A stretch of DNA of 64,000 nt from the NCBI GenBank assembly GCA_950022295.1, contig OX465599.1, forward strand, positions 282,865,501 through 282,929,500, given 5' to 3'. The stretch's first letter is position 1. Each line of letters opens with the position of its first letter. The position numbers were made by a program, and so were the translations under genes. The notes under the pieces are model-generated. The model had not been told where the DNA came from. It was given only the letters and a program-made list of their open reading frames with translations, and made no database searches. The DNA comes from Bromus sterilis. Lineage: Eukaryota; Streptophyta; Magnoliopsida; Poales; Poaceae. Shown piece after piece: positions 37,001 through 47,634 of this stretch.

Positions 37001-38769
37001 AATGATAATCATGATTCACTTGTCATGTTAATGGAACAAGACATTCCTACGAACTACAAAGAAGCGATGGTGGACCTAAGTACGAGATATGACTATGAGT
37101 CATGAAATCCTATGTTGAGTTACATTTAAGATTGCTTGAATCTTATCAAGTAAGGAGGTTACTTGATATTCACAATAACTTCAGAGTTATGAGGAATAAA
37201 TGTGAACATCAAAGGGACGTCAAGATTGGTTTGTCACAAAGATTGTTTCTGACAAATTCAATAGGTTGACTACAATGTGTAGCAATGCTTGAGTCAAAGG
37301 GATATTCACTATGATTGATCCAGGATTGTTATCAATACCGTGACTTCCTCAAATCCTGTATTTGAAGAAGTGTTGTAATTGGCACAACAAGAAGGTTTTG
37401 GAAAAACATATGGATACTAGTGTCTCGTAAACTGAATTCTCATTTTGATGGATGATCAAAGGATTTTGGACTTAACCAAAATATCGAGGAAACATGCATT
37501 TGCATGAAACTGAGTGGGAGCTGAATAGTTTCCTAAAACTTAATATGTAGACGACATATTTTGAGTGGGAGCTATGGGAGTATTATCCTAGCCTTATATG
37601 TAAATGACATATTTGAGTAGGAGCCATGTGGTTAGTATCCTGAACTTAATATGTGTCTGACATATCTAAGTGGGAGCCATGTGGATGTTATCCTTGTCTT
37701 ATATGTGGCCGACATATTTGAGTGGGAGCAATATGAGTGTTATCCTATAACTTAATATGTGCATGACATATTTGAGTAGGAGCATGATAACATTCTCATA
37801 TATGGATAACATATTATGAATGGTGCAGTTGGTGTTAATGATTATTTGAATCTTTCATAAATGAAGATGAATAAGTATTAATCATTGAAGATCTATTAAG
37901 ATAGATATGTGTTTAATAACATTGAGTCATAATACTTTCCTGGATAAGATTCTAAAGGAGTTCAGAATGGGACAAGTCAAGAAGTGGTCCTTACTTGTAT
38001 ATCCAAGAGAAGTGTTGAGTTAATATCAGTACAAGAACAATGGTTAATGGTTAATGAAAGAAATGAATGTGTTGGATCCTCTATGCCTTTGTCATAGGTT
38101 CTTTCATACAAAACCAGAGTTATGTACTTGACGAAATGTGACCCAAGTTCTTAGTAGTAAGAACATGTTGTGATATGATTTATGAGTAAATCATTGAACA
38201 AAGAGTTAAGTTTATCCTTCAGTGTCTGAAGAGAACTGAGGATACATCTCAAATTTGTAAAGGATAGTGGACTTGACCATAAATGTTATGCTGGTTCAAG
38301 TTTTGACACTAACCTAGAAAATTGAGATATCATACTAATGAATGCCTAAGTTGAAAGAAACATGGTTAGACATCAAAGTTGCATACAATGCACTAAGGAT
38401 TGAATCTACATTGATGTGGCTGCTTTAGAAGTAGCAGGAGTTATATTATGGCTTAAGAAGTTCGACTTCTGATTGAGTGAGTTTCAAGTATGCATGACTA
38501 TGGGAAAGTCCGCTGACCCACCATATGTCATTGCTATGACACAGCAAACGAAGTCTCACTTCACCGCCAAATATATATACCTCATCATTATAGTGGATAA
38601 TGAAGGAATGTCAAATTAGGTGACATTATGATTTGCAAAAGGACATACGGTTCTGAATGGTACCCAGACCGTTGATACAACCTCTTCCACGGGCAAGCAT
38701 GATCAATAAGGAGTTATGATCCATAGAAAATGCAACTAGATTATTTGTACTCTAGTGCAAGTGGGAGAC
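34062..38769 (+). other. Noncoding interior of element F
   Basis: About 4.7 kb, AT-rich with stops in all frames; no gag, protease, RT or integrase motif found by reading. It contains a minisatellite at 37511-37785 and ends with the 577-base segment shared with 31681-32257. Either a non-autonomous derivative or a heavily decayed Copia interior. Confidence 0.7.
37511..37785 (+). repeat. Minisatellite of about 52 bp in element F
   Basis: Six occurrences of (T)GAGT(G/A)GGAGC, one with AAGT, starting at 37511, 37562, 37614, 37667, 37719 and 37773, spacing 51-54. Between them each unit repeats ...ATCCT...CTTA(A)TATGT...GACATAT. The core resembles the element PPT AAGTGGGAGAC. Confidence 0.85.
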
Positions 38770-40377
38770 TGTTGGGAATGTGCCCTAGAGGCAAATAAAA
38801 TATGTTTTATCAAGCATATTCCATTAGTTCATAATACGTTTGATACTATGCTATAACTGTATTAAGTGGAAACATTAATACAAGTGTGGTATACAAACAA
38901 CCAGGTCCCTAGTAAACCCTAGTATACTAGTCCATTGGGCGATTGATGATCAAGGTTTCCTGATCATGAGACAATGGCGTCTGTTGACAATGGAGTCATA
39001 TCATTGGATAATGATATGATGGACATACACCCACCAGAAGTGTTGCGATGTGATCAAGTCACATAGTTCGACATTGCGATAACTATAACGTAGTGACCAG
39101 ATCCTTAGACCATAATGATCATACGTAATTACTGTCTATTAGGATGCTTTGATTTGTATCCCACCGCCTGACTGAAATATGCTGGCTATAACGGTGCACT
39201 TTGGGTATTCCTAAATAGATGGTTGATGAGTATGCAAATAGATCAAAGCGGGATTTGTCCATCCGTGTGACGGATAGGTACTCTGGGCCCACTCGGTGAT
39301 ATTGCATCATAAAGTTTGCAAACGTGTGACTAGGTCACGGAGTTGTAATATCACGGGAACGAGTAAACTTGTTTGTTGAGAACGAGGACGAACTAGGTAT
39401 ATTGGATACCGGTGATCAAACCTCGGACAAGCAAAGTACCCCAGGACAAAGGGAACAGTCACACGGTTAACGGATCCAATAGCGATTGAAGTTCATTCGA
39501 TGGAAGCGCAGGGGCTATCAAGGATTGTAACCAGGTCCAATTGATTAGTCATTGATCAATGAGAATTGTGTCGATCATGTCTGCTGTTTCCCGGACCGTA
39601 GGGTGTTACACTTAAGGGTACTCGACGCAGTAAGGATTGATTCGAGATCACCGGAGAAATTGGAGAGAACACCGGAATTTTTCCGATGAAGGCCGGAAGT
39701 TGTTCCGGGTATTTTGAAAGGTTCAAAATATATTTAATAATGTTTAATATATGTTTTATTATTTAATTATCTGAATTAAATATTAAATGTATTTAAATAT
39801 AATTAAAATTGGAAGAAAAGGCATATGGGCCTCATAGGGCCCATTAGGGGGAGAGGGAGTCCTCCCCCATGGGCCATGGCGCCATGAGGGAGCCCACCCC
39901 CCTAGGACTGCGCCAAAACCCCCCTCCCTTGGGATTAGTCCCACCCCGGAAGTGGAGGGGGGGTGGCACCCCTCATTGGCCTATATAAGGAGGGGTAGGG
40001 TGCCCTTTTTTCTTCAGACAAATTGATTTGAGACAAGTTTCTCTCATCTCTCTCTCCCTCCTTTCTCCTTCCTCGAGTGGACTCCCCTTGTTTGGAGTCT
40101 ACACTTGGTTGGGGATTTCTCCACTATACGCACGCCGTTGTGCTGCTGGAATCGGGATCCGAATCCATCTTCTTTCCGCTGCTCTACTGTTTCGGAGCCC
40201 GGAGGGACGTCGGGTATACTGTATGTGTATAATCCCGCGAGGCACTACACTTGTGGTGCTACTTCGTCGTCGTGGCCGTATCGTGAGGTCTTCATCGACA
40301 ACGTTCCAACGGGGACGTCTTGGGATTGGGTATCGTAGGTTATGAAAAATTTGTGTTTTCTGCCCCGAACCCCAACA
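38770..40377 (+). repeat. Second LTR of element F (1608 bp)
   Basis: Matches 32258-34046 apart from a deletion of about 180 bases between ...GGGGACGT and CTTGGGATTGG (near 40318). It ends CCCCAACA and is followed directly by E coding sequence (CAACCTTTAGCC). Confidence 0.9.
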
Positions 40378-41516
40378 CAACCTTTAGCCATTCCTGAGTG
40401 GAAATGGGATAAAGTCAGTATGGATTTCATCACTAGTTTTCCAAAGTCTCAGAAGGGAAACAATGCCATCTTCGTGGTCATTGACCGTCTTTCCAAAGTT
40501 GCTCATTTCCTTCCTGTTCGCGAGAGTATAACTGCTAGCCAGTTAGCGGATTTATATGTCTCCCAGATCGTTACTCTCCATGGTGTTCCTTTGGAAATCA
40601 ATTCAGACCGTGGAAGTCTTTTCACCTCTCGATTTTGGGAAAGTTTTCAAAATGCTATGGGAACCCATCTCTCCTTTAGCACCGCCTTTCATCCCCAGTC
40701 AAGTGGTAAGGTAGAAAGAGTCAATCAAATTCTCGAAGACATGCTCAGAGCCTGTGTTATCTCATTCGGAAAGAGTTGGGAGAAATCTCTTCCATTCGCC
40801 GAGTTTGCTTATAACAACAGCTTCCAATCTAGCTTGGGCATGGCACCCTTTGAATTTCTCTATGGAAAAAAATGTCGAACACCATTGAACTGGTCAGAAA
40901 CCGGTGAAATACAATTCTTTGGACCGGATATGATCCAGGAAGCAGAAGAGAAGGTTCGCATTGTTCGTGAGCAATTGAAAACAGCCCAGTCTCGTCAGAA
41001 AAGTTACTATGATCGTCATCATAGGCCAGAAAGCTACGAGCTGGACGAGAAGGCTTACCTCCGGGTTACTCCTCTAAAGGAACCGATCGCTTCGGTATCA
41101 AAGGCAAATTGGCCCCACGTTATATATGCCCCTTTCGCATTCTAGCTAAACGTGGAGAAGTTGCCTACCAACTTGAACTACCGCCGCATCTTTCTCAGGT
41201 TCACGATGTCTTCCACGTATTTCAACTCAGGCGTTGCTTCAAGGACCCCATCCGCGAAGGAGACCACGAAACGCTTGATCTCCAAGAAAATCTGTCTTAT
41301 CAAGAGTATCCTATCCGTATCCTCGATGAAGCTGAGTGTACCACCCGACGTCAGAAGATCAAGTTCCTCAAAGTGAAGTGGTCTAATCATTCTGAGAAAG
41401 AATCCACCTGGGAACGAGAAGACCGTCTCCGAGTCGAGTACCCCACCCTCTTCCCGACTACTTCTGAATCTCGTGACGAGATTCTTTTGAGTGGGGGCGA
41501 GTTGTCACAACCCTAG
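40378..41516 (+). pseudogene. Element E integrase core and chromodomain, one frameshift
   Basis: Resumes the pol of E after F. Integrase core with IPEWKWDKVSMDF (Asp), NSDRGSLF (Asp), HPQSSGKVERVNQ (Glu): the D,D,E set is complete. A one-base deletion near 41078 (compared with D, where the frame is open) shifts the frame; it continues from about 41109 with the GPF-type C-terminal region and a chromodomain (YPIRILDEAE...KVKWSNHSEKESTWE). The chromodomain directs integration to heterochromatin in chromoviruses (family knowledge). The stop TAG at 41514-41516 lies 11 bases inside the 3' LTR. Confidence 0.92.
41479..41502 (+). other. PPT of element E
   Basis: ATTCTTTTGAGTGGGGGCGAGT right before the 3' LTR; within the pol coding sequence. 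Confidence 0.85.
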
Positions 41517-44500
41517 TTTTGGTATGTGCTTTTATTACTAGAGTATTTGCATCATGTTTAAATTCTTGGTTTAAGAATTGGGGATTTGGAAAAGCCTCAA
41601 AAAGAATTTAAATAAAAGGCCAGATAAAAAGTTTTTCCAAAATTCCTCCAAACAATTTTGAAAAGTCCTATAAATGAGTATGATCATTTCAAAAATGATT
41701 TGGAGTCAAACCCATGCTCATGGATTTTTCAAATATTCAAACAGAGGCTTGGAAATTAAATTTAAATGCTATTTGAATTGGATGCAAATTATTTGAACTC
41801 CAAAAATCCTGAAAACTTGGGTGTGGCTTTATATCAGTCACATATAGCCCCAATAAAAATATCAGGGTTTTATAAAAATGTTTTGTCATAAAAACAAAAC
41901 AAAACAAAAGAAAAGAAAAAGAAACGAATAAAAAGAAAAACAGAAAAAGGGGCAAAGCTGCACTTACCTGGCCCAAGTGGGCAGAAGAGGCCCAGCCCAG
42001 GGGGGCAGGACCGTTTTCCTCCTCTGCCAGGAGGAGGGACGGCCGAGCCGTGCACCTCGCATGGCCGCCACCTCCCCTGGCCACGGAGCTGCCTGCTCCC
42101 CCCCCCCCCCCCGTCCTCATCTCCACGCCGTGGACTCCCCCGTTCTCTCCCCTTCCACTTCCCCCTCCCCTGGACCCTTTCCCCTCTCTCCTCGGCGAGC
42201 TCCCCGCGAAGACCCGAGCGCCCCCGAGCCCGCCGACGTGCGCAGGCGTGGCCACTGAACCCCACGAGCTCCGCCAAGTTGTCCAGGACGTCCGCCATCG
42301 CCGTCTTCATCACCGTGGCCGCTCAATTGCGCCGAGGAGGCCCCGAGGACACCGCCCTTTTCGTCGACTCGCCGCCGGCCGCCGTGGCTACTTCCTCCGA
42401 ATCCGCCGCCTACCGGACCTCCCCGACCTCGCAGCCGCCTCCTTCAAGCTCAGGGTGAGCTTCTGTTTCCTCACCGCCCCTCCGTTTCTCTCCGGGATGC
42501 CCCTGTCGATGAGCTCGTCGGAGCCAGAGCTCGGCCGCCGCGGGAGCTCGTCCCCGCCGTGGCCTCCGGCCCCCTCCGGTGCACGCGACGCCTCCCCTGG
42601 GTGCGCACGTGCGAGGGGCACGCTCCGGTGCCCTTGGCGTGACCTCCCGTGGCCGGAGCCACCCACTCCAGTGGGTGCCGCCGTGTCCAGTGGATGCCGC
42701 CGGCTAGCCTCCGGCCGGGTGGTCATTAGGTGCTAAACCCCCCCTACTAATCCCTCTCTCTCTCTCTCACAGACATGTGGGTCCCAGCCCCCCTTAATCC
42801 CCTGTTAACTTAAACTAAAAGGGATTTAACCCAGAGACAATGACAGATGGGCCCCGCATGTCAGGTTGACTGGTCAGCGCCCCCATGACGTCATGCTGAT
42901 GTCATGCTTGCGCAATAAATCGATTTCTATTTAACAGAAATCCAGAAAATAGTTAAATCTTTGAAATTCAATAACTTTTAAACCATAACTCCAAATCAAA
43001 AGTGTAATATATGAAAAATCATCAGAAAAACGCAAGGATTCCAAATATCATACTTTCATAGATGAAAAACACATCTATGATGGGGAACCAGTAGCATTTA
43101 GCTATATGGCTTATTTGGAATAATTCAAAATAAATGTTTAAAACATTTCAAATTAAATCTTTGCAATGCCAACCTTATCACATGAACATCAGAGGCATAT
43201 CATACACATGACAACATGGTTTACCATATCCAAATTTTAGCAAATGCAACTTTGGCTAATTTGAACCACATTTGGAGTTTGAATTTGAATTTCTTATTAA
43301 AATCAACTTCAATTAACATGTAACAATTAAACCTAGATCACATCAGTACCATGCCATGTTTCATTCTTGAATGTGCATTGCAATGTGATGTTTATACTTT
43401 GTTGTCTCGGTGTTTGCTTCTTCTCGATAGATCCATCGCCGGACGTATTTCCTGTTTCTTCGAAGAGTGGCACCCCCGAGTCACAATAAGGCAAGCAAAC
43501 CCCCTTTGATCATATCTATAAAAACCCAGTTTCCCTCTTGTTCTCTTATGCATGATTAGGTGATTCACATGTTACCGTTCTTCCGCTAGTTGAACCCATC
43601 CTTTGCATGACCTATCATTGCTACCACAGTATTAAGCAAACCTCAACCTAGCAGATACAAAATTTGTTTGTGTTCATCATGTGGCCCTTCATCCATGATA
43701 TGCTATGCCATGCTAGAGTTGTTTGCAATGAAGTAGATCCATCTGGGTGATGTATCGGGATGGTAGTGAACATATGCAACAAGGTGGTAACGTGTTGATG
43801 AAGTCACCCTAATATAAGTGAACAATGAGAGGTTGTGTAGGAGTACACAGTGGGTTGTCTCATTTACACTTCCCTAGGCCCCGAGTTCTTGTGTTGTGAT
43901 CCAAGACACAGATTACTACCACATGTTGGGCTCATTGACCCCTCTCGACCTATTAACTCACCCCGACTAGGGTCCAGGATTCGCATGGGTTAATTTTATT
44001 CTATTTGCTTTCATAACGTAGCACGGTTTTAGGCAAGCGCAGCACCATCCGTCGAGGTGGGCTTGTCGGACCGTCCATACATCGTCTGGGTCCTGAACGG
44101 AAACCCCGGCCGGATTCCGGATTGGGGTACATACTCAGATAGGTGATTCCCTGGACTAGAGTTGGAGCCGTGAGGTAAGTGTCGTGGTACTATCCCCGCC
44201 GACACCGCTTGAAGGTGACGAGTTCTAGGCGGTAAGTGGTAGCTATGTATGTGAAGAAGTACACCCCTGTAGGGTTAATGAACTATTCGAATAGCCGTGT
44301 CCGCGGTTATGGACTACTTGGAGATCTTTACTTGATTATTAGACAACTCAAATGGATACTCTAAAAATCTCAAGATAAGTGTGAGTTTTTTGGGTTGCTT
44401 CCTCGTGGGGAAGTCGAGGAAGGATCCATGGTGGTGTATTGAAGTGGTGATCAAGATTAGATGGACTCGTGTGCGCCTCTCATCTCAACTCTATGTAGTC

Positions 44501-45441
44501 GTAGTACATTATAGCCAAGTCAAAGCTTTCTGCATTACAACCCCACTTGCCTTTACCTTGATATCTGAGCATGAGTAGTATAGTTCTGACGTAAGTCTTG
44601 CTGAGTACGACTTTGTACTCACGTTTTCTTATTCTATGTTTTAGAGACGAGACCACTGAACCTGATGGTGGCCTCCCCCTCAAGCTCCACGTCGACGAAG
44701 TAATGTAGTCCCAGACAGCAGCCTGGTCCCTCTGGAGGGTCGTTGTGTTTTCTTAAAGGCTTCTTAAGCCATTTGTTAACCTTGTCTTTACTAAGACATA
44801 ATTTGCTTCCGTTGTTGTTTGATGTAATGTTGGATCACAGTGATGTGATCTCTGCTTGTAACACTACTATATCTGCTCTCTTTAGCAGATGCAACAAAGC
44901 TATGAGTTTGTAGAGTTCATGTTGTGTTACTTGCTGTTATACACTTGACATGCATGCTGCGTGTATGATTATATCGTGCATGTCATGTGTGGGGTTCGAT
45001 ACCTTAGTTGTGCTCTCGCCGGCGGTATTTTATACACCAAGTGGCCCTTAGATGTGCGCAGCTTGGGGCATCGTGATGCGATTGCTCGTGACTCCGTCAC
45101 GTGGCACACTTTGTTGTATGATTGAGCCCGCCCGAGACCCCGACTAAGAGATCGGGCTGGAGTCTGTTTATGTAAGTGTTAGGATTCAATCGATAATATG
45201 GTTGAGGCGACTTGTCTATGAGTATGGGATTTCACCACCCATAATCATTTAGACTTATGAGCGGGCGATGAGGACCCATCTCAGTTGATCATCCGGCCTG
45301 GATGGGATGCCCCTCACGTTCAAGCTTTCCGAGAGTGTCTTGTACTTGGCCTTGTCTGCTTAGACAAGTGGGTATGGCTCTCGGCTCCCCATATGATTGA
45401 GTTGTGACTGGAATTACATATGCAAACCCCGGGTCCCTACA
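41503..45441 (+). repeat. 3' LTR of element E (3939 bp)
   Basis: Partner of 24045-27975 with the same sub-regions: GC-rich block about 41960-42740 with a longer C run near 42098, sense TATA 43517-43524, and antisense G-box/TATA near 45028-45105, where the TATA is changed to TATAAAAT. The last bases read CCCTACA instead of CCCGACA. Confidence 0.93.
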
Positions 45442-46628
45442 CTTACTCTCCACATAAGCATAATCTTTCTCATTGGTAATAGTGGGAGTAGGACTATCAT
45501 AAACAACTTGAACACTATAGATTAACTGTGTATTAGGAAGATGGTGTTCAGCAAGGGAGTAATCCTCTCCATGATTATGACAAGTTTCATAAGGATAATT
45601 TCTCCTTATGTCATAGGTACCTTTACAATCACTATAGATAGGAGTTATAACATCATCATAGTAGAGAAGAGCATTATCATTGCTAGCAACTATATTTGAA
45701 AACATGTTGTCTTTATTCTTACTAGCAAAAGAATTATCAATTACCCCATCACTAATGGGTAAAGGACTTGCGATCCTATGATCCCCAAGCTTAGAGCTTT
45801 CCATATCATCATTTTCAGAGTTGGCATCAAAAAGATTTTCAAGATCATAAGTAGCATTATCATCATCTTCCCAATAAAAATAAGTAACATGCATATCATA
45901 ATCAAAATCATCTTCAATAGTGCCTACGGACTTAACATCAGGATAATAATGAATGCAATCAAGCTCACCATCCTCCATAAATTTATGTCCGTTAGGATAA
46001 AAATTGATGCGAGGAATATGCTCAGGCCAGGTTGATACCCATTCTTCTTCCTTCTTGCTCCTCTTCCTCCTCCTCTTCTTTTTATTCTTCTTCACCTTAG
46101 GAGGGAGTGGTTGGAGATGAAGTTTCTCCATATATCCTGGTTTATCATTAGAAACAATAGGGGAAACCCGGGAGAAACTCTCCTTTTTATTAGTAGAAAT
46201 ATAAGAGACATTTTTATACTTTGGTAAAGTTCCCTCCTTTCTAACCTTACTTATGTAATCATTTTCATGGCAATTAACAACACAATAGAGATGACAATTT
46301 TGCAAAGGGTTGTTTATTCCTAAGGAATTAACATCTATCCAAGAAGTCTTTTTTGATAACTCTTCACACATAAAAAATAACATAAGTTCATCATAAAGAT
46401 CAGGGGTGATCATGTTATCACACAACTGGTTAACAATTATGTTTTGAAAGTTCATGCATTGAAAATTAAAGTGACCCTCTATACCAAAAAGTTCACAAGT
46501 AAAAGGATAAAGGTCACACAATTCTCTAGCAATTTCATTTAAATCTTTGACCCAAGTGATTGTTCTTTCATGCTTATGTTGCTTACAATACTTCTCTTCT
46601 TCAATCATAGGCCTTTCACAAGGTCTAT
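45442..46628 (-). CDS. Element B frame of unknown function, main part
   Basis: Open frame read leftwards, entering from element G at 46628 and leaving into 24044-23704; together at least about 505 codons with no stop. The start is not visible. Features: an N-terminal part with Cys/His (CERPMIEEEKYCKQHKH), DLYPFTCELFGIEGHFNFQC, a strongly basic cluster KKNKKKRRRKRSKKEEE, then a long acidic Asp/Asn/Tyr-rich stretch (YFYWEDDDNATYDLENLF) and a hydrophobic C-terminus. I do not recognise the family. Comparable frames occur in Triticeae Athila-like elements as I recall. It is not protease, RT or integrase. It might be a gag-like accessory or an env-like protein; the evidence is only its composition and position. 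Confidence 0.65.
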
Positions 46629-47206
46629 TGTCGGGACCCGGGGTTAGCGTGTGCAAGACCCGCTACAACACAATCATATGGAGATCCGAGAACCGTACCC
46701 ACTTGTCTAAGCAGACAAGGCCAAGAACAGAACGTTATCGGAAAGCATCGAAAGTGAGGGCATCCCATCCAAGCCGGATGATCAACTGAGATGGGTCCTC
46801 ATCGTCCGCACACAAGTCTAAATGATATGGGTGGTGAACTCTCATATTCATAGACAAGTCGCCTCAACCATACTATCGATTGTATTATAACACTTACATA
46901 GACTTACTCCAGCCCGATCACTTAGTCGGGGTCTAGGGCGGGCTCGATCATACAACAAAGTGTGCACGTGACGGAGTCACGAGCAATCGCATCGCGATTC
47001 CCCAAGATGCACACATCTAAGGGCCACTTTGTGTATAAAAGACCGCCAGCCAGATCTCAACTAAGGTCTCGAAAACCCATACTAAGACATGCATGTTATA
47101 ATCATACACGCAGCACACATGTCTAGTATGAATAGCAGGTATCATTGCAATTCTCTACAAAGTGTACATCTTTATTGATAACTCTTACAGAGTGCACACA
47201 GAGATC
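46629..47206 (-). mobile_element. Element G: start of a chromovirus LTR, cut by element H
   Basis: Begins TGTCGGGACCCGGGG and follows the D/E LTR for about 580 bases (G-box-like GCACGTGAC at 46964, TATA 47034-47041), but is more diverged than D and E are from each other. Truncated at 47206 where H begins; the remaining about 3.3 kb of LTR would lie beyond the window. Left flank 46624-46628 (TCTAT) is the predicted TSD. Confidence 0.82.
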
Positions 47207-47634
47207 TGATGTCTACGCACGCTTCTATTTTTGTAGACTATGTTGGGCCTCCAAACGCAGAGGTTTGTAGGACAGCAGAAATTTCCCTCAAGTGGATGAC
47301 CTAAGGTTTATCGAACTCAGGGAAGTAGAGGTTGAAGATGTTCTCTCTCAAGCAACCCTACAAGTAAGATACAAGAAGTCTCTTGTGTCCCCAACACACC
47401 TAATACAACTAGGAGTTGTATAGGTGCACTAGTTCGGCGAAGAGATGGTAAAATATGGATGATAGGTGTGGTAAAACGAAGTAATATAAATCTGTAATAA
47501 AAAGTGCAGAAAAGAAACAAGTGGTAAACATGAGCACAAACGGTATTGCAATGGTGGAAACAAGGCCTAGGCTTCATACTTTCACTAGTGGCAACTCCCA
47601 ACAACATTAACCTAGTCTAATCACATGATATTTC
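47207..47634 (-). repeat. LTR type 1 of element H, left part
   Basis: First 428 bases (TGATGTCTACGCACGC...) up to the insertion point of I; the last five bases ATTTC are the TSD, repeated at 61292-61296. Confidence 0.9.

Larger units (their letters stand above)
31681..40377 (+). mobile_element. Element F: BARE/Angela-like non-autonomous Copia, partial tandem
   Basis: Order: 3' interior fragment (31681-32257), LTR (32258-34046), interior (34047-38769), LTR (38770-40377). The first fragment repeats the last 577 bases of the interior (38193-38769) with only three substitutions, so the whole is the remainder of two element copies sharing an LTR. LTR ends TGTTGGGAATGTGCCC...CCCCAACA and the PPT AAGTGGGAGAC are those of BARE/Angela-type Copia (family knowledge). 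There is no TSD; the left junction has microhomology AAAT(C) with the host and about 70 host bases are gone. No gag or pol is recognisable. Confidence 0.85.
24045..45441 (+). mobile_element. Element E: chromovirus (Tekay/Del-like Gypsy), plus strand, carrying nested Copia F
   Basis: LTRs 24045-27975 and 41503-45441, TSD CTTAC (24040-24044 and 45442-45446), PBS for initiator tRNA-Met and PPT GAGTGGGGGCGA. Without F it is about 12.7 kb. The 3' LTR end has mutated from CCCGACA to CCCTACA. Its coding frame matches D in gag start, pre-integrase and chromodomain, so D and E are relatives in opposite orientations. The LTRs are very similar (two substitutions in the first about 200 bases by eye). It is inserted in the hydrophobic-tail frame of B. 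Confidence 0.95.
928..46628 (-). mobile_element. Element B: Athila-like Gypsy retrotransposon, minus strand, interrupted by C, E and G
   Basis: The visible body consists of its 3' LTR (928-2371), a PPT side (2372-2432), 3' noncoding DNA (20907-23703) and a coding frame (23704-24044 plus 45442-46628). It is interrupted by element C (2433-20906), element E (24045-45441) and, at its right, element G starting at 46629. The remainder, including its 5' LTR, is outside the window. Left flank bases 923-927 (ATTTG) are the predicted TSD. Orientation comes from the PPT-like GGGGATG immediately 5' (minus strand) of TGATACGTCC. Family assignment is inference from shared 3' noncoding sequence with element C, whose gag is Athila-type. 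Confidence 0.8.
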
